Notes: a model not told the origin generated them from the sequence alone. 64,000 nucleotides of DNA from Fragilariopsis cylindrus CCMP1102 (GCA_900095095.1 FMBT01000307.1:1-64000); one strand, 5' to 3'. Positions 32,916 through 45,775 are shown, numbered from the stretch's first letter. Program-made: numbers and translations.

Positions 32916-35900
32916 TCACAAAATAACTGTGTCAGCTTGAAACTGAACAGGCTCAGTCTTTGTAGAAGAGCGTGATGACAGAAAGGCGTCCATTACTTTT
33001 TTTTCATCATCATCCTTCTTGGACGAAACTCTCCATCCGTGATCATTATCCAAAATATCTTCAATGTCATTCAGCGAAGTGTAATTGTTACGAACTCTAG
33101 GTGTCCTGGGGGGTCGGAAGTGTTGTTTTTCTTGTACACGTTCTGTAGTGGTACTATCTCCTGGTGATATGGATATTATCTGCTCATCAACGGTCATATT
33201 AGATGTCTTTGGTGTAGTCCCGCAGAGTAATTTATTACCGGGACTTGGGTTGCGAACGCGTGAAGTACCGATAGACCTTGGGCTCGCACCCAAAATTGCG
33301 GGTGATGATTGGTCTGAGTTCTTGTAAAGTGATACAGATCGAGTAAATTCACGAGAAGCCGTCCAGGATCCACCAGCTGGATCGTTCATTGTATTAATAC
33401 TTTCTGAAAGACTTCGTCTGTAGTTTTGGAAGCGATCTTCTAACGCTTTACGTCGATTCGTTAGGTATGCTAATCGAGATGAGGGTGATGGTGATACTTC
33501 CACAAGCTGTTCTTCGTGATCAGAACTTCCGGTCGATTCACTTGATCCTGCAGTGTCTATGTCGGATGAAAGAGGTGGTGGCGGAGTCTTCAAAATTCCC
33601 CAGTCCGTTATGGAGGTGGGACTACAATGGTTGATTGATGAAGCATCTAATTTTGACTTGATACCCGGTGTCACGACAGTGGATGTGGGAGATTCTTTAA
33701 AGGGTGTTTTTGTATGAGCAGAAATGCTAGGTGAAGATGCAGTGCTCGCAAATGGAGACCTCTCTATACCCAGCGTGGCGGCGATAGATGTAGGCGAGTC
33801 TTTCAATGGTGTACTTGATGCACCACCGGTATTGGACTTGGGCGACGAGGACACAACGGAAGATCCAAGGGAGAGAATGTATTCAAGAGTAGAACTACTT
33901 GATGTATCGGGCGGGGTGGTAGTGGTCGGCTCTTCCTCTTCTTCCTGTACGTCATTCAAGATATCATTTGCAACTTTCATAATGACAGAGTCTTTCAATG
34001 GTGTACTTGATGCATCATCGGTATTGGGTTGGGCGACGAGGACACAACGGAAGATCCAATGGAAGATCCAAGGGAGAGAATGTATTCAAGAGTAGAACTA
34101 CTTGATGTATTGGGCGGGGTGGTAGTGGTCGGCTCTTCCTCTTCTTCCTGTACATCATTCAAGATATCATTTGCAACTTTCATAATGACAGAATTTGAAG
34201 AGGACGGTGCTGGGTCCTCGGGTGTTGATCGAGACTCGTTGGTTATACTCTCTTTCATCGATGATTCATCGTCCGGATAATCAACCACTGACGGTGCAAG
34301 ATAACATGACGAAGCAGTTGGCGATGGATCGCATTTCGTGGGGTCGTAGGTACCCACGGTACCATCGGGACTCAATAACTGCATCGATACACCTGCGTGC
34401 GAGTAATCAAAACTTGCAGAATCGTCACAAGTATTATCTTCTAGTCCATATATAGTTTCAAAATCAGAGCTGGGAACTCTTGGGATATCATACTCAGAAT
34501 CTAGCGACTGGTTCAGATTATAGGCCCGTCTAGGGAAACTTTTCCTAGACATGGAAAAGTCCTTTGAGCTATCATCGAGGACGCTGTCATCGCCACTTTC
34601 GTCATCACTAATATCTAGCCCGTAGGATTCCTCACGACCAAAAAATCCAAAAAAATCAGCATCATCATCGTCGTCCATACGAGGAGTCTGAGGAGTCTTA
34701 GCTTCTTGTTTGAGATTTGCATCTACGTCATCCAATAGTTTTCTCCTTCGATGAATAAATAACCCAGAAGCAACCATGAAGAACAAAGTGAGCGCAGTCA
34801 AAGATGCTGCGACAGCTGGGAATGACGACGATGGGGATTGGTTGGTCTCGCTAGAATTGACACCAGTTGAAGATCCTCCGCTACTATCACCTTTGATAGT
34901 CTGCGGTATCGTCAAAGTAGCGACGAGATTCGAGTCGATAGGTTCGGTGATAAAGTACAGACTATGAATCCCCAAACTTTCGTCCAAAAAGGGAGAGAGA
35001 CCATCGCCACCTGCATTGATTTCACCTCGTAGAGACTGAAAGATATCATTTCTGTATTCTAGAAACAGAATAGAAGGATCACTGGCGCTATTCATGTACG
35101 AAACATCGGATAGATAAATCGTGACGGATCCCATCACAACATCACAAAATATTTCTTCCTCATTCAACGACATGTCATCAACAACGATATTCGTACAAGA
35201 CGAAGAAGTTCTACTACTATTATTAGCAATCTCACTACTCCATCCATCAGGATACATTGTTCCAACAGAATCAATCGGCTCTGAAGATACGCTCTCGAGA
35301 CGACTTGCGAATGTTGTAGATGCGCCATCAGTTTCCACGTCAATGTCACAGTCGATAAAGTTCAGAGCAATGTACCGTTGAAAGACTTCATCGACGGCTG
35401 GCCATACAACGTTAGTCAAGTCAGCTTCCCGATTCGTCAATAGCTCGTACTCATAATATATAGTGAAGTTAATAGATGTTTGTACGACTTGTCCAGACTG
35501 CGCTTCAAGACAGGAAGGTTGCTTCTCCTCTTTAAACACGGTGCCTGCTGATGTTTCTTCTGATACTACTATTGCCGAGTCCCAACTAGTGGGTGGTGGT
35601 ATCTGTTGAGCTGGTGGTGGAGCAATAGTAGGTCTAAGAGAAGGTTTTTTAGAAGCTACTATTGTCGTCGTCGGTGCGGTGGAGAATGGGAATAGTCGGT
35701 CTTGAGGTATTAGCTTTGACCTTATTTGGAGCTGTTACAATTTCTAGAGATGAATCACTGCTGTAAAACGGAGATGGTGGTTTTGTTTGATACCACGACG
35801 ACCGGCCAGGATCTTCTGTTGGACTCTCATTAAATCCAATAGGTGCTATTTCTGTTGGTTTTGTAGTCGGAAAATCATTCTCATCGTCTTTATCATCATC

Positions 35901-36272
35901 ATCTTCATCTTCTTTGCAATCATTGTACCAGTCATCATCGTACTTATTGAATTTGGATTTTTTCGTTGGATAGTAATAAGTACAGGGTGGATAATCATCA
36001 TCGTCCACTTGGGTATCAACGTCGTTATCGTCTTGACGTTGAAGCCTTCTGTCATCAGCACTACTACCACCACTAAGTAGTGACGATTCAGATTCAGATT
36101 TAGATTCATCGCCACTACTTTCCGATAAGGATGTTCGTGGGAGTGACGATCTTCTTAGCAATCCCTGCTGTCCGCGAATATAATTCTTACTACTTTTAGC
36201 AGCATACCCCAACTGGGTTTCTTTTAATACCACTAAGGCAAATATCAACGTTAATGAAAGTATTCTTGACAT
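32916..36272 (-). CDS. Large single-pass membrane protein with duplicated cytoplasmic tail; two frame breaks
   Basis: Reading on the minus strand from ATG 36272: a signal peptide (LSLTLIFALVVLKETQLGYA), a Ser- and Asp-rich linker with a small Cys-containing segment (YPPCTYYYPTKK...DCKED), a Thr/Pro stretch, then a folded extracellular region (TSINFTIYYEYELLTNREADL) with Cys. A single transmembrane helix (FPAVAASLTALTLFFMVASGLFI) is followed by the RRRKLL stop-transfer. The remaining about 600 residues are a phosphorylation-prone Ser/Thr/Asp tail. The frame shifts at a C run near 35688 and again near 34028; across both, the composition and repeats continue. The tail contains a tandem duplication (see the repeat entry). 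This architecture is frequent among diatom surface proteins; I recognise no named family. A role in adhesion or the cell wall is speculation. Confidence 0.65.
33796..34190 (-). repeat. Tandem duplication of about 192 bp inside the membrane-protein gene
   Basis: Two adjacent copies start at GAGTCTTTCAATGG (33796 and 33988). They encode the repeat DSVIMKVANDILNDVQEEEEEP...TSSSSTLEYILSLGSS. The right-hand copy has a 12-bp insertion (a doubled GGAAGATCCAA word) and lacks one base near 34028, which causes the second frame break of the gene. The near-identity shows the duplication is recent. Confidence 0.85.
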
Positions 36273-37189
36273 ACTGTTCTACTAGATTAGATGTCGTAAT
36301 GATTACTGTAGGTTTCAAGCAATTAATTCTTTCCTCTACGGTATCAAATATATAGTATGTTGTTGACTTCGTATTGAACAAAAGACACAAATACCAAACT
36401 GTCTATTGTGTTAGGCAGGAAGCTAGTCTATGGTATGGGTCTGCTGTTCGAGAAATGAAGTATGTCGGTAAGCTTACTAAGTTAATGTTTTGATACTCCC
36501 TTGTCTCCATCAATATTTTTGATACGAATACAAACAATTTAAATTTTTTGTGAGAATTCAAAAATTTAAATTTTTGAATGAGCGCCGACTAGACACATTT
36601 TACTTAAGGAAATACGTTATAAAAATTAATCCACATTGTAAAATGGGATACGCTTAAAAATTAGAATATTTGGGGGACAACAAGGATTTGGGGTTGCCCC
36701 TCTCTGAGTTGACACCGTGTGCGTCAAAAGAACATAACGAAGAACAAGTAAACGTGTGCGTAATACTGTACTGTACGTACACAAACCGCAAGTGCGTTTT
36801 GTTGGGCAGGTTTCAAATAGATAGATATTACCCACGATTTACTGCAAGGAAAAAATGCTAGCTAGTAGTAACGTGACATCATGAGAAGGTCTAGGAGTAG
36901 CATGTTTTGTGATGTACCGGATGCAGTTGTTGACACGGCAACACAGAATTGTCCCATGTATCACTTTTTCATTTACAAACTACAAATATTCTAGCCTTTC
37001 TGTTTCGACAAAGATGTTCAAAATAATAAAAAGTTTTAACTTGTTCTGTATTAATTACAAGTAGCTATAGCTAATAAATCTCTCAGTTAGAAAGAATACG
37101 CACCGGTATACAGATAACAAACAGCAACGAAAGCTAACATCACACTTTCAAGCAAGCAAGATAAAAAGTATACAAGCAACGATCGAACG
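36273..37189. other. Divergent gene-free stretch
   Basis: Holds AT-rich inverted words around 36535-36585 (AATTTAAATTTTT and complements) and otherwise nothing recognisable. Confidence 0.45.
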
Positions 37190-38172
37190 ATGTCATCGAT
37201 GAGTGCTATTCCACCACCTCACGTCCCTTCCGCATCATTATTGCAGCAGCAATCACCAACGAGGAAGTAACTGAATGGCCTGCCTTATCACCATCAAAAA
37301 AGATGATAAAAGATCATAACGCTACTACTAACGATGCAGTGGATGAAAGTTGGGAATGTTACCAGATGATGGTCACGATGAGGCTACGACGACACCACAA
37401 ATTTCATTCTGTGTTGTTGAACCGCTTCAAGTAGAATGGATGATATCAATGATAACAGCAACGATGATAACAACGCCGAAAACGTTGTAGTCTCATGCAT
37501 CACTGTCAGTCAACTCCAGACTTTCATAACTACGAAACTATTTTAGAGGAAACATGCAACGTTGAAGCTGTTTTGATTGAACATGAAGAAGAAGAAGACG
37601 ATGAAGAGGAATGTGATGGTTCATCAAGTATGGTTATGGTTTCAGGACCTCCATCTGTTTTGTCAGATCATGCTGGTCCTCAGGAGGAGCATCCTCGTCA
37701 TCCAAAATTTCGTTCCGTGATGCTATTATGAAAAAACATACCGTAGCAGGATCATCACCTGGTACACAAGAAGAGTACAACCGAAGATGGTCAAAAGAAG
37801 AAACCAACGTTTGTTGTTTCGCCCATCAAACGTCCAAAAAGTACTGGAGACTTAAGATCATTAGCTCGAATTGCAGAAAGTAATATTCATCAACAATACG
37901 ATGATGATGGTGGTGCTTTTGGAGATGGTGGAGGTGGTGGAGGAGGTGATGAAATCATTGTAGGAGAAACAGATGCTGAATTATTTTATAATCAAAAGGC
38001 AAAAGGAAAAGTGGGACGTAAAAATGGAAAGAAGATCCGTCCTGATGAAAAGAAACGATTAGATATAATTATGGCCAAAAAAGATGATCAACGGCAACGG
38101 CAACAACAATCACAACCATCGCAGGCAGCAGAAAAAAAGGGAAAAAAGAATAAAAAGGATGACCTAAAATAA
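37190..38172 (+). CDS. Unrecognised hydrophilic protein with basic C-terminus; multiple frame breaks
   Basis: The gene is pieced together from several frames. It starts at MSSMSAIPPPHVPSASLL (37190). Acidic and Ser-rich parts follow (EEEEDDEEECDGSSSMVMVSGPPSVLSDHAG), then SSSSKISFRDAIMKKHTVAGSSPGT. The last 390 bases (about 37785-38172) are a long open stretch without an internal ATG, encoding KKKPTFVVSPIKRPKSTGDLRSLARI, a Gly-rich loop and a Lys-rich end (AEKKGKKNKKDDLK). Frames change near 37263, 37363, 37480, 37690 and 37790. The S/T-P and RPKSTGDL sites suggest a phosphorylated regulatory protein; the Lys-rich tail could be a nuclear signal. No family is recognised. Confidence 0.45.
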
Positions 38173-40476
38173 AATTAACAAGGAAAAGTCATATAGTAAT
38201 AGTATCATAATATTAAGAAATGGAATTACCACAAGCAAGCTATACCGTAAGTGCAACGCAACAAAAGATCAATATATTATAGATCATGCACTTTTCTTTT
38301 CAGCCTCCTTCTTGATAGTAGATTACTTTATAAAACAAGTTAGTGTCGTTAAAAATATGAAGTTTCTTTATTTGTGATTTTGATACTAAGATGTAGAAGT
38401 AGAAGTAGAAGTAGAATACTATATATTATACCTAGTTTTGTAAAGCAAAATAAGACCACAAATAACACCTGTCTTTCTGAGTTGAACCACATCTACTAGT
38501 AGTATTAGTATATATCATTGCAATGCCACTGGCTAAGAAATTTTCAGAATCAACACAAACTGCAACATTCCATACTATGCATACCAGATACAGATTCCTG
38601 GGCAGTTAGACTAACATATTGTCCTTATAACTACTACTTACTCGTCTCTCTAGAAATTTTTGCTGATTGTTCACCAAATTTTCCTTACACTGCAACCAAA
38701 TCATATACAATATCATCTGTCCAAAAGTATTGAGTGAGATATGCTGATTGCTATCCATCATTACATTCAAAACTTTCTCTTTCATCACCCTATCATGTCA
38801 GGCACAATCACCATTACATTGTTGTCGTGGACTAGGAGGATGCCTTCCTTTAACTTCATTGATAGTATAATAACACCGTTTTTGAGTTGACTTTCCTTGT
38901 CCAGCAGTTTCTTCTTAATCATGTCTCATTGCTGTCATCATCATGTTATTCAAAAAAGTCTTTTTCTACTGCCATTGGATATCGATATCCTCTACCCATC
39001 ACATAAATAAACAAAGACTCACACTGCTAATTTTACTACTCATTTGGCACAAAAAATACTGAGTTTACAAAACTAACCCCCCCCCCCCCCCCCCTTGCTA
39101 TATTATCAATTAAGTATATCTACTAGAGTAGTTGAGAAAGGCAATACTTGTTATTGTTGTTCAACCTAACTGCTCTGTCTCAGTAGGATCTGTTCTTTTT
39201 GTCAACAATATGATTGTTGATAAGAACCAACATGGTAGGGGTATGATTGGTATGATCAATAGGAAATAGTATTGTAGTATCTCAATTTTTCTAATTAGTG
39301 TGAGAGGTAGTTGGTTGTTTGTTATTGTTATTTCTGTTATTGTTGTTGTTACTACAGCGGAGGTTAGAAGGGATACCATTGTTGGGCAACATGTGTGTTT
39401 GACCTATTTCTTTACATGCAAAATGTTGCACTATGTTTGTGCTGCATACAATCAGATTTTAACAATCAAGAAATCAATAACTACACAAGTACTACACACC
39501 TCTATACAAGGTTTTGAAAGGGCAAGTCAAGGCAGAATCTTGATTGCTTGTGCTTTGAGTGTTTCAAAATGACGTCATGGGTTGCACGCTGGATGAGACC
39601 CTATCCACTGCCACTATTTTACCTTCATCTTTGTTAGTATTATTACTGCCATTTCTTTTTGTTGCACAAGTAGTGGTTGATTTTGAGCTCATCAAAAATT
39701 TGCCACCCACAACATGTCATGTGTAAAAAGGTTCATAAAGTCTCAACTGGTACTAGGACAAAGCACATATTATCATCATACATTAGTATGTTGATTCTCT
39801 AACTCTACTGTACTTTCAATTGTTAACAGTAGTACCAAACATAGCAGAGATCAGACTTTCTTTTTGTAATAAATCATATTATAGTAAACCTTGATTTTTT
39901 CTATGACTGCATGTGGGCAGCAGTGGGAAGTTGCCCTTTGTATTTTGGTCTTTCTAAGTTAGTTGGTAGAAAAAGCTTAACTTCCTACTTCTAATAAATA
40001 AAGCAAGTTCTTACTACTATAGTATTTCTAGAGTGACACCTGCTATTCACAAACTTTTTAATAGCTATAGAAAGGTAGTGGCAGCAGTGCTTCTTCTTTC
40101 ATGTTGTAGAGGAAATTATTCATGTATAATGATCTGATGTCAAATGGCTATACAATTTCTACTTTTGCTGTCAGACAAGACATGATGTAGTTATAATATT
40201 ATATCTGAACTGGTGTTATTATTTCACTGCACACTTCGCCTAACAAGTAGTAGTACTTCTTTTTCAAACCAAATTGAATGTTTTGCTACTACTCTAGAAT
40301 ATCATAGAATACTAGCTAGCTAGGGAAGTTTTTTAGTTTCATATAAATGTTTATTAAAATTATTTTTGTTATCGTCAAAAAGTAAACAATACAAATATTA
40401 TTATTCTATCAAGTTATAATTGAATCGAATCAATTTCTTCTACGCGGGAGCAACAAGGTACTATGTCTATATATAT
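38173..40476. other. 2.3-kb gene-free stretch
   Basis: No supported gene. It contains a run of 18 C at 39077-39094. Minus-strand fragments around 38650-38900 have short protein-like pieces (for example INEVKGRHPPSPRQQCNG) broken by stops, which may be relics of a mobile element. The hydrophobic frame at 39300-39572 is not convincing. Confidence 0.5.
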
Positions 40477-41934
40477 TTATTCTGACTTGAAGCTAACGTT
40501 CTTCGTCGATGGAGCGGCATTCTGTTGCTGTACAACATATTCCTCGTAATCGTCGAACTCTGGTGGCTCGCATAGATCAGCAAGCTTTCCACAAAATACG
40601 AGATCATCATGATCTACACCAAATGGATCAGCGAAGTCGCCGTTAACGGGAGCTCTTTGAAAGGTTTTTGGTTCAAGGTTTCTCTGCTTTCGTTCTTGGG
40701 CAGCCAACTTATCTTTCCACGAAACCGAATGCAAACTTTCTTCAGTATTTAGCTCTTTGTATGCAACACGAGTAGGATTTTCAAAAACTGGTGGTGGTGT
40801 AGGTGGTGGAGGGGGTGGCAGCTCAGGTCTATCAGTGAAACCAAGTGTCCATCATCAACTCCACACATCTTATCAACACCTAAGGAATCCAAAAAGTCCT
40901 CAATAATATCCTTATCATTATCTTCAACAACAACTGTGATTGATTTTGAACTTGTTGCATCGATTGATTTTGAACTTGTTGCATCACCATTGGAGCAGAT
41001 GCCGCATGATAGGCACTATTCTGTTCAAAAGGACAGGCATTTGGAGTAAGAGGAGCTTGAGGAGAGGATCGAGAAGTAGGTTGCTTGGTCTGAGTGATGG
41101 GAGCAAGGGCAGGTTCGAATTGCTTGAAGTGAGCAGGCACAACAATATCTGGTACATTATATCCAAGAGCGTCGTCGTCAACGCCACACATCTTGTCGAC
41201 ACCGAAGCTATCGAGAGCGCCTTCGATAAAATCCTTCTGACTTTCAGCGGGAGCATCACGGCTAACTTTTTGGTTACCGGTTTCTGCAACCTTGACGACA
41301 CGGTTGTCGACAAAATAATGATTATCTTCGAAAGGATCAGGTTGCGATGCTCGAGCTACAAATGTAGAATGATTATCTTCAAAAGGATCAGGTTGCGATG
41401 CTCCAGCTACAAATGTAGGAGCATCTTCCATGGTAGGTTCTTCGACAGCTTCTTCGACAACAACTGTCTCATTGACCGGTTTTCAACAACAGCAGCTGTC
41501 TCTTCAACAGGTTCCTGTTTCTTAGTAAGTACTTCCTTGGCTTCTACAACTACTTCAGGAGCTTCGACGACAGTCTCCTTCTTGACAGCTTCAACGACAG
41601 GTGTCTCGACGACAACTGGTTCTTCTACCTTGACAGGCGCTTCGACAACGACGACGGGTTCCTTCCTCACGATAGGTTGGATTACAATAGATTTCGGTTT
41701 ATAGACTTCTCTTTGTACAGTTCGTTCGACTTTTTCTAACTTTCTCGAAAACATTGAAAGAGTTTTCTTCACTTCGGCTAATCGAGCAGCTGCTAACTTA
41801 GCTTCACCAGCCATACGAAGAGCTTCATCAGCGAGGGCTTCTGCCTCAGCGATCTTACTCTTATTGTATAGATGCTTATTCGATTTGATACTTTGCAATC
41901 GAATCATCGAATCGTCAAGTGTAGTAGCTGTCAT
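40477..41934 (-). CDS. DPF-motif protein with coiled coil and PVVVE repeats; frame breaks
   Basis: From ATG 41934 the protein has a predicted coiled coil (AEAEALADEALRMAGEAKLAAARLAEVKKTL), then a Val/Glu/Pro-rich repeat stretch (KEPVVVVEAPVKVEEPVVVE), then several short acidic modules: two of ASQPDPFEDNH, two of D[SL][FL]GVDKMCGVDD, and a last ADPFGVDHDD. A Pro-rich segment (PELPPPPPPTPPPVFENP) and a basic block (WKDKLAAQERKQRNLE) follow. Three one-base shifts, near 41478, 40930 and 40838, separate the pieces, but module continuity shows one gene. DPF and related motifs bind clathrin-adaptor appendages in animals, so an endocytic or sorting adaptor is possible (inference). No known domain is seen. 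Confidence 0.6.
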
Positions 41935-42573
41935 GATGGATTATTTACTTTATCAAAGATCACTCGGTAGTGATCGTAAGAAATATTATTTTGTATTCCG
42001 TTTTTGTTTACTGAAAATTGTGTGAGATTAGTTGGTGTTTTCTGATTACAGAACTTTTACGTATTTCAAACTGATTACAGAACTTAACGGTATGTCAAAC
42101 GAAAACATCTTAAATTCAATACTGTTTATGGTTAATATGAGTAAAAGTTTGGTTTTAGGTCTAAGTACTTATATTTTCACATCGCACATTTCAGCAAAAC
42201 TGACCAAGATTCTCCCCTAACGTCAAACTCCTTAAATACCGAACTCGCTCAATATCATGAATCTTGATTTTATGCGTTTTGCAGCGTTGGATACTGTACG
42301 TAATTTGTAGGGGTTCATGAAAAAATGAGACGCGCGGTATGCCGTGAACGTAAACGCGCGTTATTTTTTTAAAATTACTGTACTTCTAATTTATTTTTTA
42401 TGTACTGTATATTGAATGATTGATCCATATCAAAATGCAATGCAATGACAAGAGGATGTCACCAGCACTTACTTGTACAGGGACGAGGAAGATAAGACAA
42501 GAGAAGAAGATGACACAAAAAAGTAAACCATACCATAGCTTATTACAATAGCCTAACCAGAAATAAATAACAA
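41935..42573. other. Divergent gene-free stretch
   Basis: 5' flank of the DPF-motif gene and of the next possible gene; no repeat or RNA gene is seen apart from two short ACGCGCG words near 42330-42360. Confidence 0.4.
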
Positions 42574-43171
42574 TCATGTTGTTTTCCAAAGCTATTATTT
42601 CCTGTCATTGCGGTGCGGGTTATTTGGATGTAACAACTGAAGGAGCAAAAATATCATCCTCCAGATTCTATTATTATTGTACATCATCACACAACAAAAT
42701 TCGTATATGAAGAAAAAAATACGACTAAGAAGGAAAACAAGATGAGATCGTCATTACTACAGAAATCACGACCGACGAAGAAGTGATTTCCTTGACAAAA
42801 GAAGTCAATCAGATTGTCAAACGATTGGAAAACATTTCGTCGAAACTTGTCAAGAATAAAGAGAGGAACAACGAAAACTGCAACAACAGTAGCAATAATA
42901 CCACGACGAAAGATAATTTCAAAGAGCAAGAAAATCAGTTGATTTAGTGCTAGAAGTGAAGTGGAACATGGATCGATTGAGTATTATTAAGTCGAAGTTG
43001 TTAATTTTCACAAAGCAAAGTACTGCTGCTAATGCTTTTACTACCAACGAAAGCAATAACAATGATTGCGATAGGTTCATGAAGAATACGGAACCATTAC
43101 TAGTAGGCGAAGAACCATCGAGGATTGTGACCTCTATGAAACAAGAACCTAATACAGACCCCCCATCCTGA
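42574..43171 (+). CDS. Possible small gene with broken frame
   Basis: Protein-like pieces follow each other on the plus strand: ISCHCGAGYLDVTTEGAK, then DEIVITTEITTDEEVISLTKEVNQIVKRLENISSKLVKNKE (a coiled-coil candidate with Asn-rich end), then KSVDLVLEVKWNMDRLSIIKSKLL and GEEPSRIVTSMKQEPNTDPPS. Frames change near 42700 and 42930. Codon use is coding-like but no family is certain. The CHCG start recalls GFA-type zinc sites, without the other ligands. Confidence 0.35.
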
Positions 43172-43656
43172 ATCTCGTTATTTAAAAACAAATTGATCGT
43201 AATGGAAGACGTGTGTGCCCCATAAAGGTGTCTTTCTCTGAGGACGACCTTACCATAAATCCTCCAGGTGTCGACGCTTATTAAGACACATGCGAGATGT
43301 AAATAATAGAAGCTTCCATGTGGAAAAAAATATAAGAATTCTGAGACGACTTATTGAATACAAAAGAACAGGATAAGAAAAAAAAAACGAGATAAATTAA
43401 CAGTAAGAAAGAAAGAAAGTACGTGTAGTCACATTATAGTACACGATACACATTTTTGTTCATTATTCTACTGTACACATATTTGACAATCCTACTACAG
43501 TAGCACTATAGAAATATCCAAATCATATCATATTATGTCGTATCATTATTTATTCACTATATTTTCAAATTCACAAGCGCGCCAACAGCCAAGTAAAGCC
43601 TTAATTGCTTGTGATCCTTTTCTTATAGAACTTTTTTCACATGTTTGTTTGTTCAT
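43172..43656. other. Convergent 3' spacer
   Basis: 3' flanks with an A-rich stretch near 43370-43415; nothing else is seen. Confidence 0.45.
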
Positions 43657-45468
43657 TTACTGTGCTTCAGAGCGATCACACAAGTGTGATACACAGCAAT
43701 CGGGACCAGAACAACTCATACAAGCACCTTGATTTACTTGAATAGTCGAATGATCGATACCAAATTTTTTGCATGTGAGATTGATGTTAGATATGGCATT
43801 ATGGTTCGAAGACGTACAATGAACGCTGAGCGCAACCTGTCCATGACTGATACACCAAATATGGAGATCCTACAATAGACATATTATTAATCCAGAGAAA
43901 GAGAAGAAATGCAAGGTTCAATTCAGAGATTTGTATGAGAACCTGAATAAAAAATAACTGAATATTACAACACGCCCCTACATACGGTTCGAGCTGCATT
44001 CACTCAGTCAGTGTCATCACGTACATGTACATCGTCGACACCAGGTAAAGCCGAAATGGCATCATACACCTTTTTCCAATCAATACTCGAGGGTGTCTCT
44101 TCCAAAAGAACTGCAACGGAGCTTTTCAAGACACCGACAGTTGAGTAAAGGACTAGCATGCTAAAGCCCAGTGTCAATATGGGATCTACGATATGATAAT
44201 CAGGCCTCCACCAAATCACAATACCTAAATTGACGTGAGAGAGATAGAGAGAGTTCAATGGCGATGAATGATATATGTTAGAAGATGATGCATGCCAATA
44301 AATATGGAACGAAGCAAGAATATTATTCCATATAAAACGGGACAAATTTGTGTTCTAACCGTACCTCCAATAAGAACAGCAACGCTCTGTGCCAAGTCGC
44401 CCAACACATGCAAATAAGCAGCATGCAAATTCACATTACGTTGTTTTTCTTTTTCGAATTCATCGGCGTCGTCGTGTGATCCATCCACAACAACCAGAGG
44501 AGAAGTTTCATTCGCATGATGCCCGTGATCGTGGTGGTCCTTTTCCTTACTATGCGAATGATCATGCCCATCACAATTATGTCCATGATGATCTTCCACT
44601 TTCTCTTCATCGTGAGTTTTATGACCGTGAGATGTTCCATGTCCATGTTCATGTCCATGATCATGCCCATCACAATTATGTCCATGATCTTCTTCCAATT
44701 TCTCTTCATCGTGAGTTTTATGACCGTGAGACGTTTCATGTCCATGTCCATGATCATGATCATGCCCATCACAATTATGTCCATGATCTTCTTTTATCTT
44801 CTCTTCATCATGAGTTTTATGTCCATGATCATGCCCATCATCATGCCCTCCACCACATTTATGTCCATGGTCGTGTGAATGATCGTGATCGTGACCACCT
44901 CCTATAGAGTGGATAACAAAACAAAGATAAGAAAATATCGATTGGTTAGGAGTACTATTCGTTCTTAAAGAATACAAAAAGTATATATATTGCTACGAAT
45001 CTATATAACTAACTTACCTCCAGGAAGATGTACATGGTGTTCGCCCAAAACGAAAGCTAAGGCGACATTAACAACCACCCCAATCCCCGCAATGATAGAC
45101 ATAACCTTTCCATCAACGCCCTCAGGAGGATTAATCAAACGAGCAACCGCTGTATATACCAAACCTACAGAAACAAAGGCTAGACTAGTCATACTAAAAA
45201 GAGCTGCCAATGATTCGGTCCTCTTAAGACCATACGTGTGGTTGGCCGTAGCTGGTAGACTGGCTAGATAGCTGGCGGCGATAGCAACGGCAAAGCTTGC
45301 CATATCAGAAAAGAGATGCGCTGCATCACTCAACACAGCTAAGGATCCACAAATGAGTCCACCCACTACTTCGACGACCAAGAAACAACCACATAATATT
45401 GTCGCTATGTACAAACGTTTGAGAACATTTTTCCTTTCGATGGCGTCTGCATCGTTCTTTGTTGCCAT
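43657..45468 (-). CDS. CDF/ZnT (SLC30) zinc transporter with His-rich repeat loop, 466 aa
   Basis: Four exons on the minus strand: 45018-45468, 44365-44901, 44025-44224 and 43657-43869; all junctions are GT-AG and keep frame. Helices 1-4 are in exon 1 with the TM2 metal site H-x3-D in DAAHLFSDMA; TM5 has the second H-x3-D in HVLGDLAQSVAV. His and Asp in both sites is the zinc-selective pattern. The TM4-TM5 loop is expanded into three or four tandem repeats (GHKTHDEEK-x-EDHGHNCDGHDH), a likely zinc sensor or buffer. The cytosolic C-terminal domain starts at VDDVHDLHIWCISHGQVALS and ends in a Cys-rich tail (ACMSCSGPDCCVSHLC), an unusual addition that could bind metal. CDF transporters export Zn2+ from the cytosol by proton exchange; the membrane is not shown. 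Confidence 0.93.
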
Positions 45469-45775
45469 GATTTTAGATCGTTTTAGGCTACCCGTTGTAA
45501 TGGTATCTAGTAGGGTTTAGTGGAAGTTGATTGCTATTAAATGGGATTGCATAATAAGTCAGCGAATGAAGCAAACGACACGTACTAGTATCAGGCGTAA
45601 TGCGAGGTTGAAGTTAGTTTTCGCGTTATTGTTTTTCTTTGTATTTAAATGGATGCGTAGCTGGAACATCCTCGATTTTAAAAAAATAAAAAATTAGCGA
45701 ATATTCATAACCCCCAGCGGGCACGCGCGCTTATTTTGAACAGCTGGAATTGAATCGAACTAGTCAACCATTAAA

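Noticed and set aside
39300-39572. Possible secreted protein on the plus strand
   Set aside because: It has a hydrophobic start but no convincing protein-like body, lies in a repeat-rich gene-poor stretch, and no homology is recognisable.
42574-42710. GFA-type (glutathione-dependent formaldehyde-activating) domain
   Set aside because: Only the first CHCG is seen; the other Cys ligands and the domain length are absent.
44389-44907. Long His/Asp-rich plus-strand frames
   Set aside because: They are antisense shadows of the His-rich repeat exon of the zinc transporter, whose splice sites and motifs are clear.
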